Assembly (NCBI GenBank): GCA_028687155.1
Contig: JAQUAR010000003.1
Coordinates: 1-17,055, forward strand
DNA length: 17,055 nucleotides
From: Methylacidiphilaceae bacterium
Lineage (GTDB): Bacteria > Verrucomicrobiota > Verrucomicrobiia > Methylacidiphilales > Methylacidiphilaceae
Direction of reading: 5' to 3'
Shown here: positions 1 through 6,908 of the stretch, piece after piece
How the letters are laid out: the number at the start of each line of letters is the position of its first letter
Position numbering within the stretch: position 1 is the stretch's first letter
Notes under the pieces: model-generated
The model's database searches: none
The model's input: the letters and a program-made list of their open reading frames with translations, nothing else
Told to the model about the DNA's origin: nothing
Translations under genes and position numbers: made by a program

Positions 1-122
1 TAATATATGTTAAATTAAAATATTTTTGAGTTTAAAATGTATATCAATAATATTTTCATATTATTTAATTAAGTTTATTACTTATAAAATATTTGAATTT
101 AATAAAAATAAAAATTTTTATT
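1..122. other. Extremely AT-rich segment with a sharp boundary to GC-rich DNA
   Basis: Roughly 9 of the first 120 bases are G or C, while everything after about position 123 is strongly GC-rich. The change is abrupt, within a few bases, and lies inside a minus-strand reading frame that is GC-rich on one side and becomes Asn/Lys/Phe/Tyr-only codons on the other. No gene, RNA or known element end is visible in the segment. It could be inserted foreign DNA, the edge of an AT-rich element extending left of the window, or an assembly or amplification artefact. The sequence alone does not decide between these. Confidence 0.85.
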
Positions 123-455
123 CATGAGGACCGAGACGTTGTCATGCCGGCTGCTGAGGCGGCTGGCGACAAGCAGTTCTTGGAACGCCCTCTGAATTTC
201 TCCCGCCAGAAGATCCTTAAAAAACCGCTCGATCGGCGCCCGTATCTCAGGAATCGGACCCTGCAAGTTGGCCTCCCCATGCATCCGGAGAGGGGGAAGA
301 TCTCGAACTTGCGGAGACGGCGCCGCCTGACCGAATCCCGACACCTGCCCCAAGCCTCCGAGGACGACGAACCCGGCAACCCAGCGGAACCATGGGAGGG
401 ACGAGCGGCCGCCGCCCACGCTCTTGCTTTTCCGGTGCCTTTTCTCCATGTTCAT
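99..455 (-). CDS. Secreted protein of unknown function, truncated at its C-terminus by the AT-rich junction
   Basis: This 118-residue reading frame starts at an ATG at 455 (a second ATG lies at 449). It begins with a Lys/Arg-rich n-region and a hydrophobic stretch (about residues 22-43, FRWVAGFVVLGGLG...), as in a signal peptide with cleavage near GQA. The mature part has an Ala/Leu-rich helix (PIERFFKDLLAGEIQRAFQE) and then a Ser-Arg-Leu segment. This resembles the start of small secreted domains in which a helix of the form 'F..L..G....A...L' opens a longer alpha+beta fold; that comparison is from memory. After ...NVSVLMN the frame enters the AT-rich segment, reads KNFYFY and stops, so the native C-terminus is very probably missing. 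The start lies only 5 bases from the proposed start of the divergent phosphoesterase gene. No function is assigned. Confidence 0.55.
   Translation of the reverse strand: MNMEKRHRKSKSVGGGRSSLPWFRWVAGFVVLGGLGQVSGFGQAAPSPQVRDLPPLRMHGEANLQGPIPEIRAPIERFFKDLLAGEIQRAFQELLVASRLSSRHDNVSVLMNKNFYFY
107..122. repeat. 16-bp perfect AT palindrome at the composition junction
   Basis: Bases 107-122 read AATAAAAATTTTTATT, a perfect palindrome made only of A and T, and it ends exactly where the GC-rich sequence begins (123 onward, CATGAGGACC). In such AT-rich DNA a palindrome of this kind can arise by chance, but its position at the boundary may matter for how the junction formed. Confidence 0.6.
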
Positions 456-460
456 TTCGC

Positions 461-1885
461 ATGTTCCGACTGATGCACTTCTCCTGCGCCGCCGAACCGG
501 CGGCCAGCCGGTCTGTTCCGCTCTCCCTTCTGCCCCTCGGCGGCATGATCGCGGCCCTGCTCTGGACAGGCATCTGTCCGGCGGAAGCGGCTCCCGCCCC
601 ACCCATCCCGATCGACCATGTCGTCCTCCTTTACCAAGAAAACCACAGCTTCGATAACCTTTTCGGGGAGTTTCCCGGCGCTGACGGGATTTCCAAGATT
701 CCGGGGGAAGGGGTGCAGGTCGATCGTTCGGGACTCCCCTACCCCCAGCTTCCGCCGGTCCTGCAAGACAATAAGCGTGACCCACGCTTCCCGGCACACC
801 TTCCCAACCGGCCCTTCCCGCTTCTTCGGTACGTCTCCTTGACCGAGGCGATTCCAGACCCGATTCATTCGTTCTATCGCAATCAACTCCAGATCGCCGG
901 CGGCGTATCCAGCGGATACGTCGCATGGGGGACGACTGGCGCTCTCCCCATGGGATATTATGAGACCGAGCGGCTGCCGATCTATCGTCTCGCCCGAGAT
1001 TACACCGTGCTCGACCATTTTTTCCAGGCGGCCTTCGGAGGCTCTTTCCTCAACCATATGTGGCTGGTCGCTGCCCAAACCCCTTCCTGGGCCCACCCGC
1101 CGGCCGACTGGGTGGCCGAACCCGTCTTCGATGAGGGAGGGCGTCTGGTTGGGCTCCGGCGGGACGGCAAAGTGACGCCGGATGGCTATGTGGTGGGAAC
1201 CGTGGAGGGGGCAAGCGCCCCCCACCGCTCGACGACCCCGGTGGACCACCTGCTTCCGGCACTGACGATGCCGACCATCGGCGATCGGTTGAGCGCAGCA
1301 GGGGTGAGTTGGGCCTGGTACTCCGGCGGCTGGCGGGATGCGATTTCCGGTCGACCGGCTCCCACCTTTCAGTTCCACCACCAGCCCTTCGCCTACTTCG
1401 CCCGCTACGGCCCCGAAACCCGGGAACGAGCACTCCACCTAAAAGACGAGGCGGACTTCCTCGCCGATCTTCAGAGCGAACGTCTCCCTTCGGTCTGTTT
1501 CGTCAAACCGCTTGGCATCAATAGCGAGCATCCCGGATATACCCGCATGGAAGAAGGACAGAAGCACGTCATCTCCCTGATTCGTGCGGTCCAGGCGTCC
1601 CGTTACTGGTCGCGATGCGTCATCCTCCTGACCTACGACGAGTTTGGAGGCTTCTGGGATCATCTGCCTCCGCCTCGGGGAGACCGCTGGGGGCCTGGCA
1701 CCCGAATTCCCGCCGTGCTCATCTCGCCCTACACCGAAAAAGGCGGGGTCGATCACCACTCCTATGATACCACTTCCCTTCTCCGCTTCTTGGAAGGTCG
1801 CTTCGGCTTGAATCCGCTCTCGGATCGCGATGCGGTCGCGACCAATCTGCTCGAGGCCATTCGCCTACCCGCAAACCAGCCGTGA
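461..1885 (+). CDS. Secreted phosphoesterase, acid phosphatase AcpA / phospholipase C family
   Basis: The product has about 474 residues with a signal peptide (hydrophobic SLLPLGGMIAALLWTGI, predicted cleavage after AEA). It belongs to the phosphoesterase family of AcpA-like acid phosphatases and bacterial phospholipases C (PF04185), which hydrolyse phosphomonoesters or phospholipid head groups outside the cytoplasm. Visible family motifs are QENHSFDNLFG (Glu60, Asn61, metal-binding in the family), GGSFLNH with the presumed nucleophile Ser195, and YDEFGGFWDH (Asp393 onward), followed by a conserved HHSYDTTS tail region. The length fits the family. The start is uncertain: ATG at 461, 473 or 545 could be used and none has a clear Shine-Dalgarno. 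I chose 461 because it keeps a basic n-region. The stop overlaps the start of the following Nudix gene. The substrate cannot be told from sequence. Confidence 0.88.
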   Translation: MFRLMHFSCAAEPAASRSVPLSLLPLGGMIAALLWTGICPAEAAPAPPIPIDHVVLLYQENHSFDNLFGEFPGADGISKIPGEGVQVDRSGLPYPQLPPVLQDNKRDPRFPAHLPNRPFPLLRYVSLTEAIPDPIHSFYRNQLQIAGGVSSGYVAWGTTGALPMGYYETERLPIYRLARDYTVLDHFFQAAFGGSFLNHMWLVAAQTPSWAHPPADWVAEPVFDEGGRLVGLRRDGKVTPDGYVVGTVEGASAPHRSTTPVDHLLPALTMPTIGDRLSAAGVSWAWYSGGWRDAISGRPAPTFQFHHQPFAYFARYGPETRERALHLKDEADFLADLQSERLPSVCFVKPLGINSEHPGYTRMEEGQKHVISLIRAVQASRYWSRCVILLTYDEFGGFWDHLPPPRGDRWGPGTRIPAVLISPYTEKGGVDHHSYDTTSLLRFLEGRFGLNPLSDRDAVATNLLEAIRLPANQP

Positions 1886-2310
1886 ACGATCCACTCCCCC
1901 CGCTGCGCCTCGCCGCGGGTGTCATCGTCTATCGATGGGAAGAAGGCAAACCCCGCTACCTGCTCCTTCGGGCCTTCCGCAACTGGGACTTCCCCAAGGG
2001 CCTGGTAGAGTTGGGCGAGACACCCCTCGCCGCAGCCCGCCGGGAGGTTTTCGAGGAAACAGGAATCGAAACGCTCCGCTTCCCCTGGGGAGAAGAGCAT
2101 CGGGAGACGGAGGTCTATGACCGAAGAAAGGTCGCCCGTTACTATTTGGCCGAGACCTCGAGCGCAACGATCACGCTGGGCATCAACCCCGCTCTCGGCA
2201 AGCCGGAGCATCAGGAATTTCGCTGGGTGGAGGCCCAAGCGGCTTGCCATCTCCTGCCGCCACGGCTCCTGCCGATTTTCGACTGGGCCCATCGCCGGGT
2301 TACTGGCTAA
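1882..2310 (+). CDS. Nudix hydrolase, Ap4A-hydrolase-like
   Basis: This 142-residue protein has a complete Nudix box at residues 40-62 (G-x5-E-x7-REVFEETGI), the Mg2+-binding motif for hydrolysis of nucleoside diphosphates linked to another group. The N-terminal AAGVIVYRWEEGKPRYLLL strand followed by WDFPKG is typical of the asymmetric diadenosine tetraphosphatase branch, so a role in dinucleotide or damaged-nucleotide clean-up is likely, with the exact substrate unknown. The start is GTG at 1882, within a GTGA that overlaps the TGA of the phosphoesterase gene, which implies co-transcription and translational coupling. The protein should be cytoplasmic, unlike its exported upstream partner. 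Its TAA (2308-2310) overlaps the stop of the convergent small gene. Confidence 0.9.
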   Translation: MNDPLPPLRLAAGVIVYRWEEGKPRYLLLRAFRNWDFPKGLVELGETPLAAARREVFEETGIETLRFPWGEEHRETEVYDRRKVARYYLAETSSATITLGINPALGKPEHQEFRWVEAQAACHLLPPRLLPIFDWAHRRVTG

Positions 2311-2489
2311 TCTTCCGGATCGTCCTCCAGCAGGGAATCGGATCCGATCCAGCGTCCCGACGCCTCCTCGACGGCAAGGTAAAACTGCGTCTGCTCCTCC
2401 TTGGACATTCGAGCGACGATGCCTCTCCACCGCTCGTCCTCTTCCTGGAAAAGTCGAATCGCCTCTTCCATTTCCTCTCGGCTCATCAT
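2307..2489 (-). CDS. Small acidic protein (60 aa), translationally coupled to the GT39 gene
   Basis: The start ATG (2489-2487) shares an ATGA with the TGA stop of the upstream glycosyltransferase gene, a classic coupling arrangement. The 60-residue product begins MMSREEMEEAIRLFQEEDER, is rich in Glu and Asp, looks mainly helical, has Trp21 and Trp47, and ends in a very acidic tail (LLEDDPED). It has no signal peptide or membrane segment, so it should be cytoplasmic. I do not recognise a family. Its stop TAG (2307-2309) overlaps the stop of the convergent Nudix gene. The coupling and an amphipathic Glu/Arg/Leu pattern argue that it is expressed. It could be an accessory or regulatory subunit for the upstream membrane enzyme, but that is only inferred from position. 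Confidence 0.65.
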   Translation of the reverse strand: MMSREEMEEAIRLFQEEDERWRGIVARMSKEEQTQFYLAVEEASGRWIGSDSLLEDDPED

Positions 2490-4423
2490 CGCATCGGGTT
2501 CCCCGCTTCCAGACGGTTTACGACCAAGACCCGCGTTCCGCAACCAAGAACGGCTTTCCAGGAGGAAGCTGTCCTGTCGAAAAGAGGCTGCCATCGGCTC
2601 ATCGCGGACTGCTCGCAGATCAGATAGGCCGGCTTCGCTGCGGCCCACAGCTGTAAAAACTCCCCCTCCGATAGATAGAGTTCGCCACTTCCCGGCCAAC
2701 TCCGCAGCACGAAGGGCGATGCCGAGGAGGAGTGCACCCAGTAGATGCGCTCCTTTCGGTTTTGGAGATAGAAGAAGAGACTCGAGAAGAAATTTGGTTC
2801 TCCGTCCGCAACGATCCGCCGCTCCGACGCTGGTAACGCGTTGAGATACCGGGCAATCTTCACCGAGGAGAAGTAGTCCTCCAACAACCGAAACCCTCGC
2901 CCGGCGTCTGCCAGGGGTAAGAACATCGCGAGAGCCAGGCAGAGCCCCGCTGCCAGCCGCTTCCCCCGCCGAGCGAGCCAGAGCCCCGCCAACCCGCCAA
3001 GAAAAAGGCTCAGGCTGGCCGACAGCAGCAGAGGAACGAATGCCCGCCAAGTGCGAAAAGGGAATCCGAAGATCGCCGCGAGAAAGGTGTCGCGCGCTTC
3101 GACCGGGGCCGCGGCAAGCGTCGGCTGCGCCAACTTCGTGTTCGACCAAAAGGCGATGGCCGCCACTCCGGCTCCCGCCGCCAGCCCGGCAATCAGAGCA
3201 AAGGGGATCCAGAACGTCCAACCGGGCCGCCCTTCCTGCCGCGTGCAGAACGGTCGAGCCAAGAAGAGGGCAAGCGCGGGATAGCAGCTCAATGCGTAAT
3301 AGTCCTGTAGGGACGAGGAAAGCAGCGAAAGAAAAGTGACGAGAATCCAGAGGCCGAGAAAAGGCGTTCCCGCATCTTCATCCCTGGATGGGGGCATTGC
3401 CGTCTTTCGACGGGGCAACCAGAGTGCCGCGACAAAGAGACTCCAGGGCAGAAGAAAGATCGCCTGCTCGCTCAAAAAGAGCGGAAGCCGGACTGTTCCC
3501 GCGTCCGGCGGAATCCGACGATTCAGGGCATGACCGAACTGCTCGTTTCCGAACTGCTCGAAAAGAAAGCCCGGCAGCCTCCTTTCCATCGCCACGTACC
3601 AAGGGATGACCAGCAAGAGGAAGAGAGCGATCCCCTCCCATCGGAACAGAGGGATCGCGACCTTCCGCCACCGGCCGGAAAGGAGAGCGAGGATTCCTAA
3701 GACTACGAGGGGGTAAAAGAGGGCATGCAGGCCCTTGGCCATCGTGCAGAAGCCGATCGAGAGCCAGAGACCGATCCCGTGCGAGCGCTTCTCTTCCTCT
3801 GTGAACGCCTTCCAGAGGAATAGGAAGCTCCAGGCAATCGAAGCCGCAAGAAAGATCTCCGGCATGAGGATATGGCCAAAGACGAAAGCGCCGAATGCCG
3901 TGCCCAAAATCAGGGCGGCCATCCATCCGAGACCACGCCCTCCGAGGGTAAGGCCGAGGAAATAAGTGGCTGCCATCCAGGCGATTGCGGCCAGAGCCTG
4001 GGGCAGACGCGCCGCAAACTCGTTTTCCCCGAAGAGGCTCGTGCTCAGCAAGATCAGCCAATAGAGGAGGGGAGGCTTCTGGCATCTCGGCATTCCGTCG
4101 AGCGTGGGGACGATCCAGTCCCCTCGCGCGCGCATCTCGCGCGCGGCCCCCGCATAGAGCCCCTCGTTATCGTCGAGGATGACCGGACTCCCGCTCCCGG
4201 CGACGTAAAGAACTCCGAGAAGCAAAAGAGAGAAGAGCCCCAGAGCGTCCGCGCCACCGCCCCCCGAAGCGACGAAGGAGAAGCGCCGAAAGAGCGGTCG
4301 AAGTCGATGCAAGCGATTCTTGTCCTCGTGCCGTCGCCCCGGGCCATCCGATCGACGGGGAAAGAAGCGTTCCCGTTCGCCTCTGGCCGCTGGTTCACGG
4401 TGACTTCTCCCCGTGGATCGCAA
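2486..4423 (-). CDS. GT39-family membrane glycosyltransferase (ArnT/PMT-like)
   Basis: The product is about 645 residues with roughly a dozen hydrophobic segments. It belongs to the ArnT/protein-mannosyltransferase superfamily, which transfers a sugar from a polyprenyl-phosphate donor to lipid A, another glycolipid or a protein at the periplasmic face. The family signature is clear: an acidic pair in the first periplasmic loop (DDNEGLYA, Asp84-Glu87), then REMRARGDWIVP and QKPPLLYW (residues 115-122). The C-terminal soluble part (about 520-645) is less conserved. The start is doubtful: the frame opens at a TTG at 4423 without a Shine-Dalgarno and gives an unusual Arg-rich leader. A TTG at 4312 with GAGG about 11 bases upstream is an alternative. 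The gene follows the EmrA-like gene by about 14 bases and overlaps the small acidic gene downstream, so the three look like one operon. The acceptor is unknown. Confidence 0.85.
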   Translation of the reverse strand: MRSTGRSHREPAARGERERFFPRRSDGPGRRHEDKNRLHRLRPLFRRFSFVASGGGGADALGLFSLLLLGVLYVAGSGSPVILDDNEGLYAGAAREMRARGDWIVPTLDGMPRCQKPPLLYWLILLSTSLFGENEFAARLPQALAAIAWMAATYFLGLTLGGRGLGWMAALILGTAFGAFVFGHILMPEIFLAASIAWSFLFLWKAFTEEEKRSHGIGLWLSIGFCTMAKGLHALFYPLVVLGILALLSGRWRKVAIPLFRWEGIALFLLLVIPWYVAMERRLPGFLFEQFGNEQFGHALNRRIPPDAGTVRLPLFLSEQAIFLLPWSLFVAALWLPRRKTAMPPSRDEDAGTPFLGLWILVTFLSLLSSSLQDYYALSCYPALALFLARPFCTRQEGRPGWTFWIPFALIAGLAAGAGVAAIAFWSNTKLAQPTLAAAPVEARDTFLAAIFGFPFRTWRAFVPLLLSASLSLFLGGLAGLWLARRGKRLAAGLCLALAMFLPLADAGRGFRLLEDYFSSVKIARYLNALPASERRIVADGEPNFFSSLFFYLQNRKERIYWVHSSSASPFVLRSWPGSGELYLSEGEFLQLWAAAKPAYLICEQSAMSRWQPLFDRTASSWKAVLGCGTRVLVVNRLEAGNPMR

Positions 4424-4437
4424 GAGTGGAGAGAGCT

Positions 4438-5460
4438 TTATCCTTGCATACCATTTTTCCGCCGCCTAGCAAAGAAGAAGGCGAGCAGAAGCCCCGAAAA
4501 CGCTCCCGCCACGGCCGCCAGTAGCTCCCAGAGCGGGGAGACGGACATCCCGCGGACCTGAACCGAGGGGACGACCGACATTCCCGGCCCGACGGTTTCC
4601 CCCGGCCGGATCGGCTCATCGAAAAGGATCTTTACCGGAACCCTCTGTACGACCTTGACGTAGTTCCCGGTCGCGTTTTCGGGCGGCAGAAGGCTGAACT
4701 GCGCCCCGCTGCCTCGCTGAAGGCTATCCACGTGCCCCTTGTAACGATGGTCAGGATAGGCATCGACACGAAAGAAAACGGGTTGTCCCGGACGCATGAG
4801 GGTGATCTGGGTTTCCTTATAGTTGGCGACTACCCAGACATGGGAAGGAACGATCGAAAAGAGCGTCTCGCCCACCTGAACGTATTGGCCTTTTTCGACG
4901 GTCCGCTGCGTAATTCGTCCCTCTTCCGGAGCAAACAACTGCGTATAGCCGAGTTGCAGCTGGGTGAGACGGAGATAGGCTTCGGTCGAGAGCTTCGCAG
5001 CCCAGGCGCCGTCCAGTTGCAACTGCGAGACCGACGCGCTACGGACGAGTTGCGCCATTCTTTTCCACTCCGTGTCAGCCCAATCGCGGTTCGCCTGTGC
5101 CAGAGCCACCCGGGCCTGGTAATCCCTCGGGTCGATCTCAATCAGAGGCTGACCCTTCTTTACGTCCATGTTGTCGTCGATGTGGTAGCCCACCACATGC
5201 CCGGCCACCTTGGGCGAAACACGGATGATATGGCCGGCAATAAACGCGTCGTCCGTCGTCTCGTTCGCAAGGAAGGAGACAAGAAAACGGAGAGCAACCA
5301 CCGCCCCGATTCCCCCGACCACGGCGAAGAGAATGACCGACGCGAAAAACCGGAGGCCCCCGCCGTGCTCCGGGAGCTTACTCGATTCCTCCCCTCGCTC
5401 TGGAGACGATTTCGTCACCGTCGCGGAGGTTGGTTCGTTTTCGTTTCGAGTCTCTGCCAT
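4438..5460 (-). CDS. HlyD/EmrA-family membrane adaptor with an extra C-terminal membrane segment
   Basis: This is a 340-residue periplasmic adaptor (membrane fusion) protein of the EmrA type. It has a cytoplasmic tail, a membrane helix (about residues 39-62) and the family motif TTDDAFIAGHIIRVSPKVAGHV. A lipoyl half-motif (KKGQPLIEIDPRDY), a short alpha-hairpin, and the barrel with VVANYKETQI and GQPVFFRVDAYP follow. Such proteins link an inner-membrane pump to an outer-membrane channel. Unusually, a second hydrophobic helix (about 311-331, WELLAAVAGAFSGLLLAFFFARRRK) ends the protein, which would put the C-terminus in the cytoplasm. No pump or TolC-like gene is adjacent. I chose ATG 5460, preceded by GGGGAAG and AGGG; a TTG at 5478 is possible. 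It diverges from a TetR regulator that probably controls it. Confidence 0.87.
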   Translation of the reverse strand: MAETRNENEPTSATVTKSSPERGEESSKLPEHGGGLRFFASVILFAVVGGIGAVVALRFLVSFLANETTDDAFIAGHIIRVSPKVAGHVVGYHIDDNMDVKKGQPLIEIDPRDYQARVALAQANRDWADTEWKRMAQLVRSASVSQLQLDGAWAAKLSTEAYLRLTQLQLGYTQLFAPEEGRITQRTVEKGQYVQVGETLFSIVPSHVWVVANYKETQITLMRPGQPVFFRVDAYPDHRYKGHVDSLQRGSGAQFSLLPPENATGNYVKVVQRVPVKILFDEPIRPGETVGPGMSVVPSVQVRGMSVSPLWELLAAVAGAFSGLLLAFFFARRRKNGMQG

Positions 5461-5504
5461 ATCCCTATGCTTCCCCAAGGGAAAGCGTTCTTGACGTGGA
5501 GCAA

Positions 5505-5524
5505 ATGTAAGTGATTACTTATGT
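5505..5524. promoter_or_regulatory. Candidate TetR operator palindrome between the adaptor and regulator genes
   Basis: ATGTAAGT-GATT-ACTTATGT is an imperfect inverted repeat (6 of 8 positions pair; the inner five are perfect) in the gap between the divergent genes. TetR/AcrR proteins commonly bind such 15-20-bp palindromes in the shared promoter of the regulator and its target. A TTGACG at 5491-5496 could be a -35 element for the regulator, which would place this site over the -10 region. The site also overlaps an upstream ATG (5521), one reason to prefer the later start of the regulator. Confidence 0.45.
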
Positions 5525-5538
5525 GGCGCTGCCCCTTC

Positions 5539-6162
5539 ATGTCAACCTCTCTTCCGCCGGTTCGCGTCTCGCGCAGCCGGGACAAGATTATCGCGTCGGC
5601 GACCTCTCTCTTCGCGGCACGCGGCTTCAAGGGAACGACGACCCGGATGATTGCTGATCTCGCGCAGGTCAACGAAGCACTCATCTACCGGCACTTTCCG
5701 AACAAGCAGGGGCTCTATGCGGCCATCATCGAAAAAAAGATCGCGACGCTCATCCCCTTGCTGAATCGACTCCGGCAGGCCGCCGAAGCGAGCGAAAGCA
5801 TCGAAACGGTCCTTCGCGAGATTGCCCGTGAGATGTTCGCTTCCGTGGAAGAAGATCCGCAATTCTTGCGGATCTTTTACTTCAGCGGACTCGAAGGGCA
5901 CGATCTTTCCCGAATGTTCTTCGAGGCTTATATCGAAACCTTCAATCAGCACCTCAGCTCCTACTTTCTCTCCAAGAGTAGGGAAGGCGTGATTCGCCCG
6001 ATAGACCCAATTCTGGCCGCACGCGCCTTTGCCGGCATTGTCCTCCACAATCTGGTGGTTCAGACGCTCTTTCCGGAAGCCGAGCGAACGCCCAAGGGGA
6101 AGGAGGCGATCGATGCCTTCGTAGACCTCTTTCTCTACGGGATTCTCCCGCAGCCTTCTTGA
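5539..6162 (+). CDS. TetR/AcrR-family transcriptional regulator
   Basis: The product has 207 residues. The N-terminal DNA-binding domain is standard TetR: helix 1 with DKIIASATSLFAARGFKGTT (about residues 15-34), then the helix-turn-helix MIADLAQVNEALIYRHFPNK (37-56). The C-terminal ligand and dimer domain includes LFLYGILP at its end, as in the TetR_C family of RND/HlyD-system repressors. Its divergent position beside the EmrA-like gene and the palindrome in the gap suggest a local, ligand-released repressor of the adaptor-glycosyltransferase unit and of itself. I chose the ATG at 5539 rather than 5521 because the latter lies inside the candidate operator; neither has a clear Shine-Dalgarno. 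A strong hairpin terminator follows the stop. Confidence 0.88.
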   Translation: MSTSLPPVRVSRSRDKIIASATSLFAARGFKGTTTRMIADLAQVNEALIYRHFPNKQGLYAAIIEKKIATLIPLLNRLRQAAEASESIETVLREIAREMFASVEEDPQFLRIFYFSGLEGHDLSRMFFEAYIETFNQHLSSYFLSKSREGVIRPIDPILAARAFAGIVLHNLVVQTLFPEAERTPKGKEAIDAFVDLFLYGILPQPS

Positions 6163-6170
6163 CCTTGCCC

Positions 6171-6200
6171 GCTCGCGGGTAGACCGCGAGCTTGCCTTTT
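6171..6200 (+). terminator. Rho-independent terminator after the TetR gene
   Basis: A perfect 8-bp GC-rich stem (GCTCGCGG 6171-6178, CCGCGAGC 6184-6191) with a 5-base loop is followed by TTGCCTTTT. It lies 8 bases after the regulator stop. A terminator here also makes a TTG start at 6192 for the next gene unlikely. Confidence 0.75.
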
Positions 6201-6290
6201 GTCGCAACAGCGAGGATCTTGGACTCCAAGGTCCGGTTCAAGAAGAACGTTTTCCGGGAGCGTCCGCCTTCCCCGGTCGTCTTGCGCATC

Positions 6291-6908
6291 ATGAAATCGC
6301 GCCTTCGTCACTTTTGGGACTTCCTCAAAGACCACGCACGCCACCCCCACCGAAAACTCTTTCACCTCCGGGCCGACCCATTCCCCCTCGCCCTTGGCTT
6401 TGCCATCGGCATCTTCTACGGATTCACCCCATTTTTCGGCTTCAAGACGCTCCTCGCTCTTGTTACCGCCTGGCCGCTGCGCGCAAACTTGGTTGCAACC
6501 GCTCTGGGAGTGGCGGCCCATGACATTGCCCTGCCTTTCGTGCCGGGACTTCTCTGGCTCGAGTACCAGATCGGGTCTTTTCTCCTAGGCTACGCCAATC
6601 ACGCTCCTGCCCTACGCATGGGACACCTTGTACTTCGCGACGTGGTCAGCTGGAATGGCCTGATGCGATGGGGATGGCCGATGACGCTCGGCTCGCTTGT
6701 GATCGGCCTGCCGGCGGCGGGAGCGACGTTCTTCCTCGTGCACCGAGCCCTGCGCCGTTACCGGGACAATGGATCGCCCTCGGAAGGCAATCCCCCAACG
6801 CCGCCTCCCCCGAACGGAGGGCCTCCGCCCGTCAGCCCCGACCGGGTGTCGTCGGCTTCCATCCTGCCCGTGCAAGCTCGCCCAGCGCCTGGAACTCGGC
6901 CGCGCTGA
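6291..6908 (+). CDS. DUF2062 membrane protein with a proline-rich C-terminal tail
   Basis: The product is about 205 residues. The core (about residues 22-150) matches DUF2062: PFPLALGFAIGIFYGFTPFFG and a following KTLLALVTAWPLRAN segment, then further hydrophobic segments. These are small integral inner-membrane proteins of unknown function, often near glycan or envelope genes. The tail from about residue 160 is unusual, very rich in Pro, Gly, Ser and Arg (PPTPPPPNGGPPP). Its last 25 residues are encoded opposite the 3' end of the DUF4340 gene, a 77-base convergent overlap, so the tail may be a recent read-through extension. ATG 6291 opens at MKSRLRHFW; there is no obvious Shine-Dalgarno, and TTG at 6192 lies in the preceding terminator. 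Confidence 0.8.
   Translation: MKSRLRHFWDFLKDHARHPHRKLFHLRADPFPLALGFAIGIFYGFTPFFGFKTLLALVTAWPLRANLVATALGVAAHDIALPFVPGLLWLEYQIGSFLLGYANHAPALRMGHLVLRDVVSWNGLMRWGWPMTLGSLVIGLPAAGATFFLVHRALRRYRDNGSPSEGNPPTPPPPNGGPPPVSPDRVSSASILPVQARPAPGTRPR

Noticed and set aside
452..1438. Long open frame (328 codons) on the minus strand opposite the phosphoesterase
   Set aside because: It is antisense to a gene with clear family motifs, has no recognisable domain, and long antisense frames are expected in GC-rich coding DNA.
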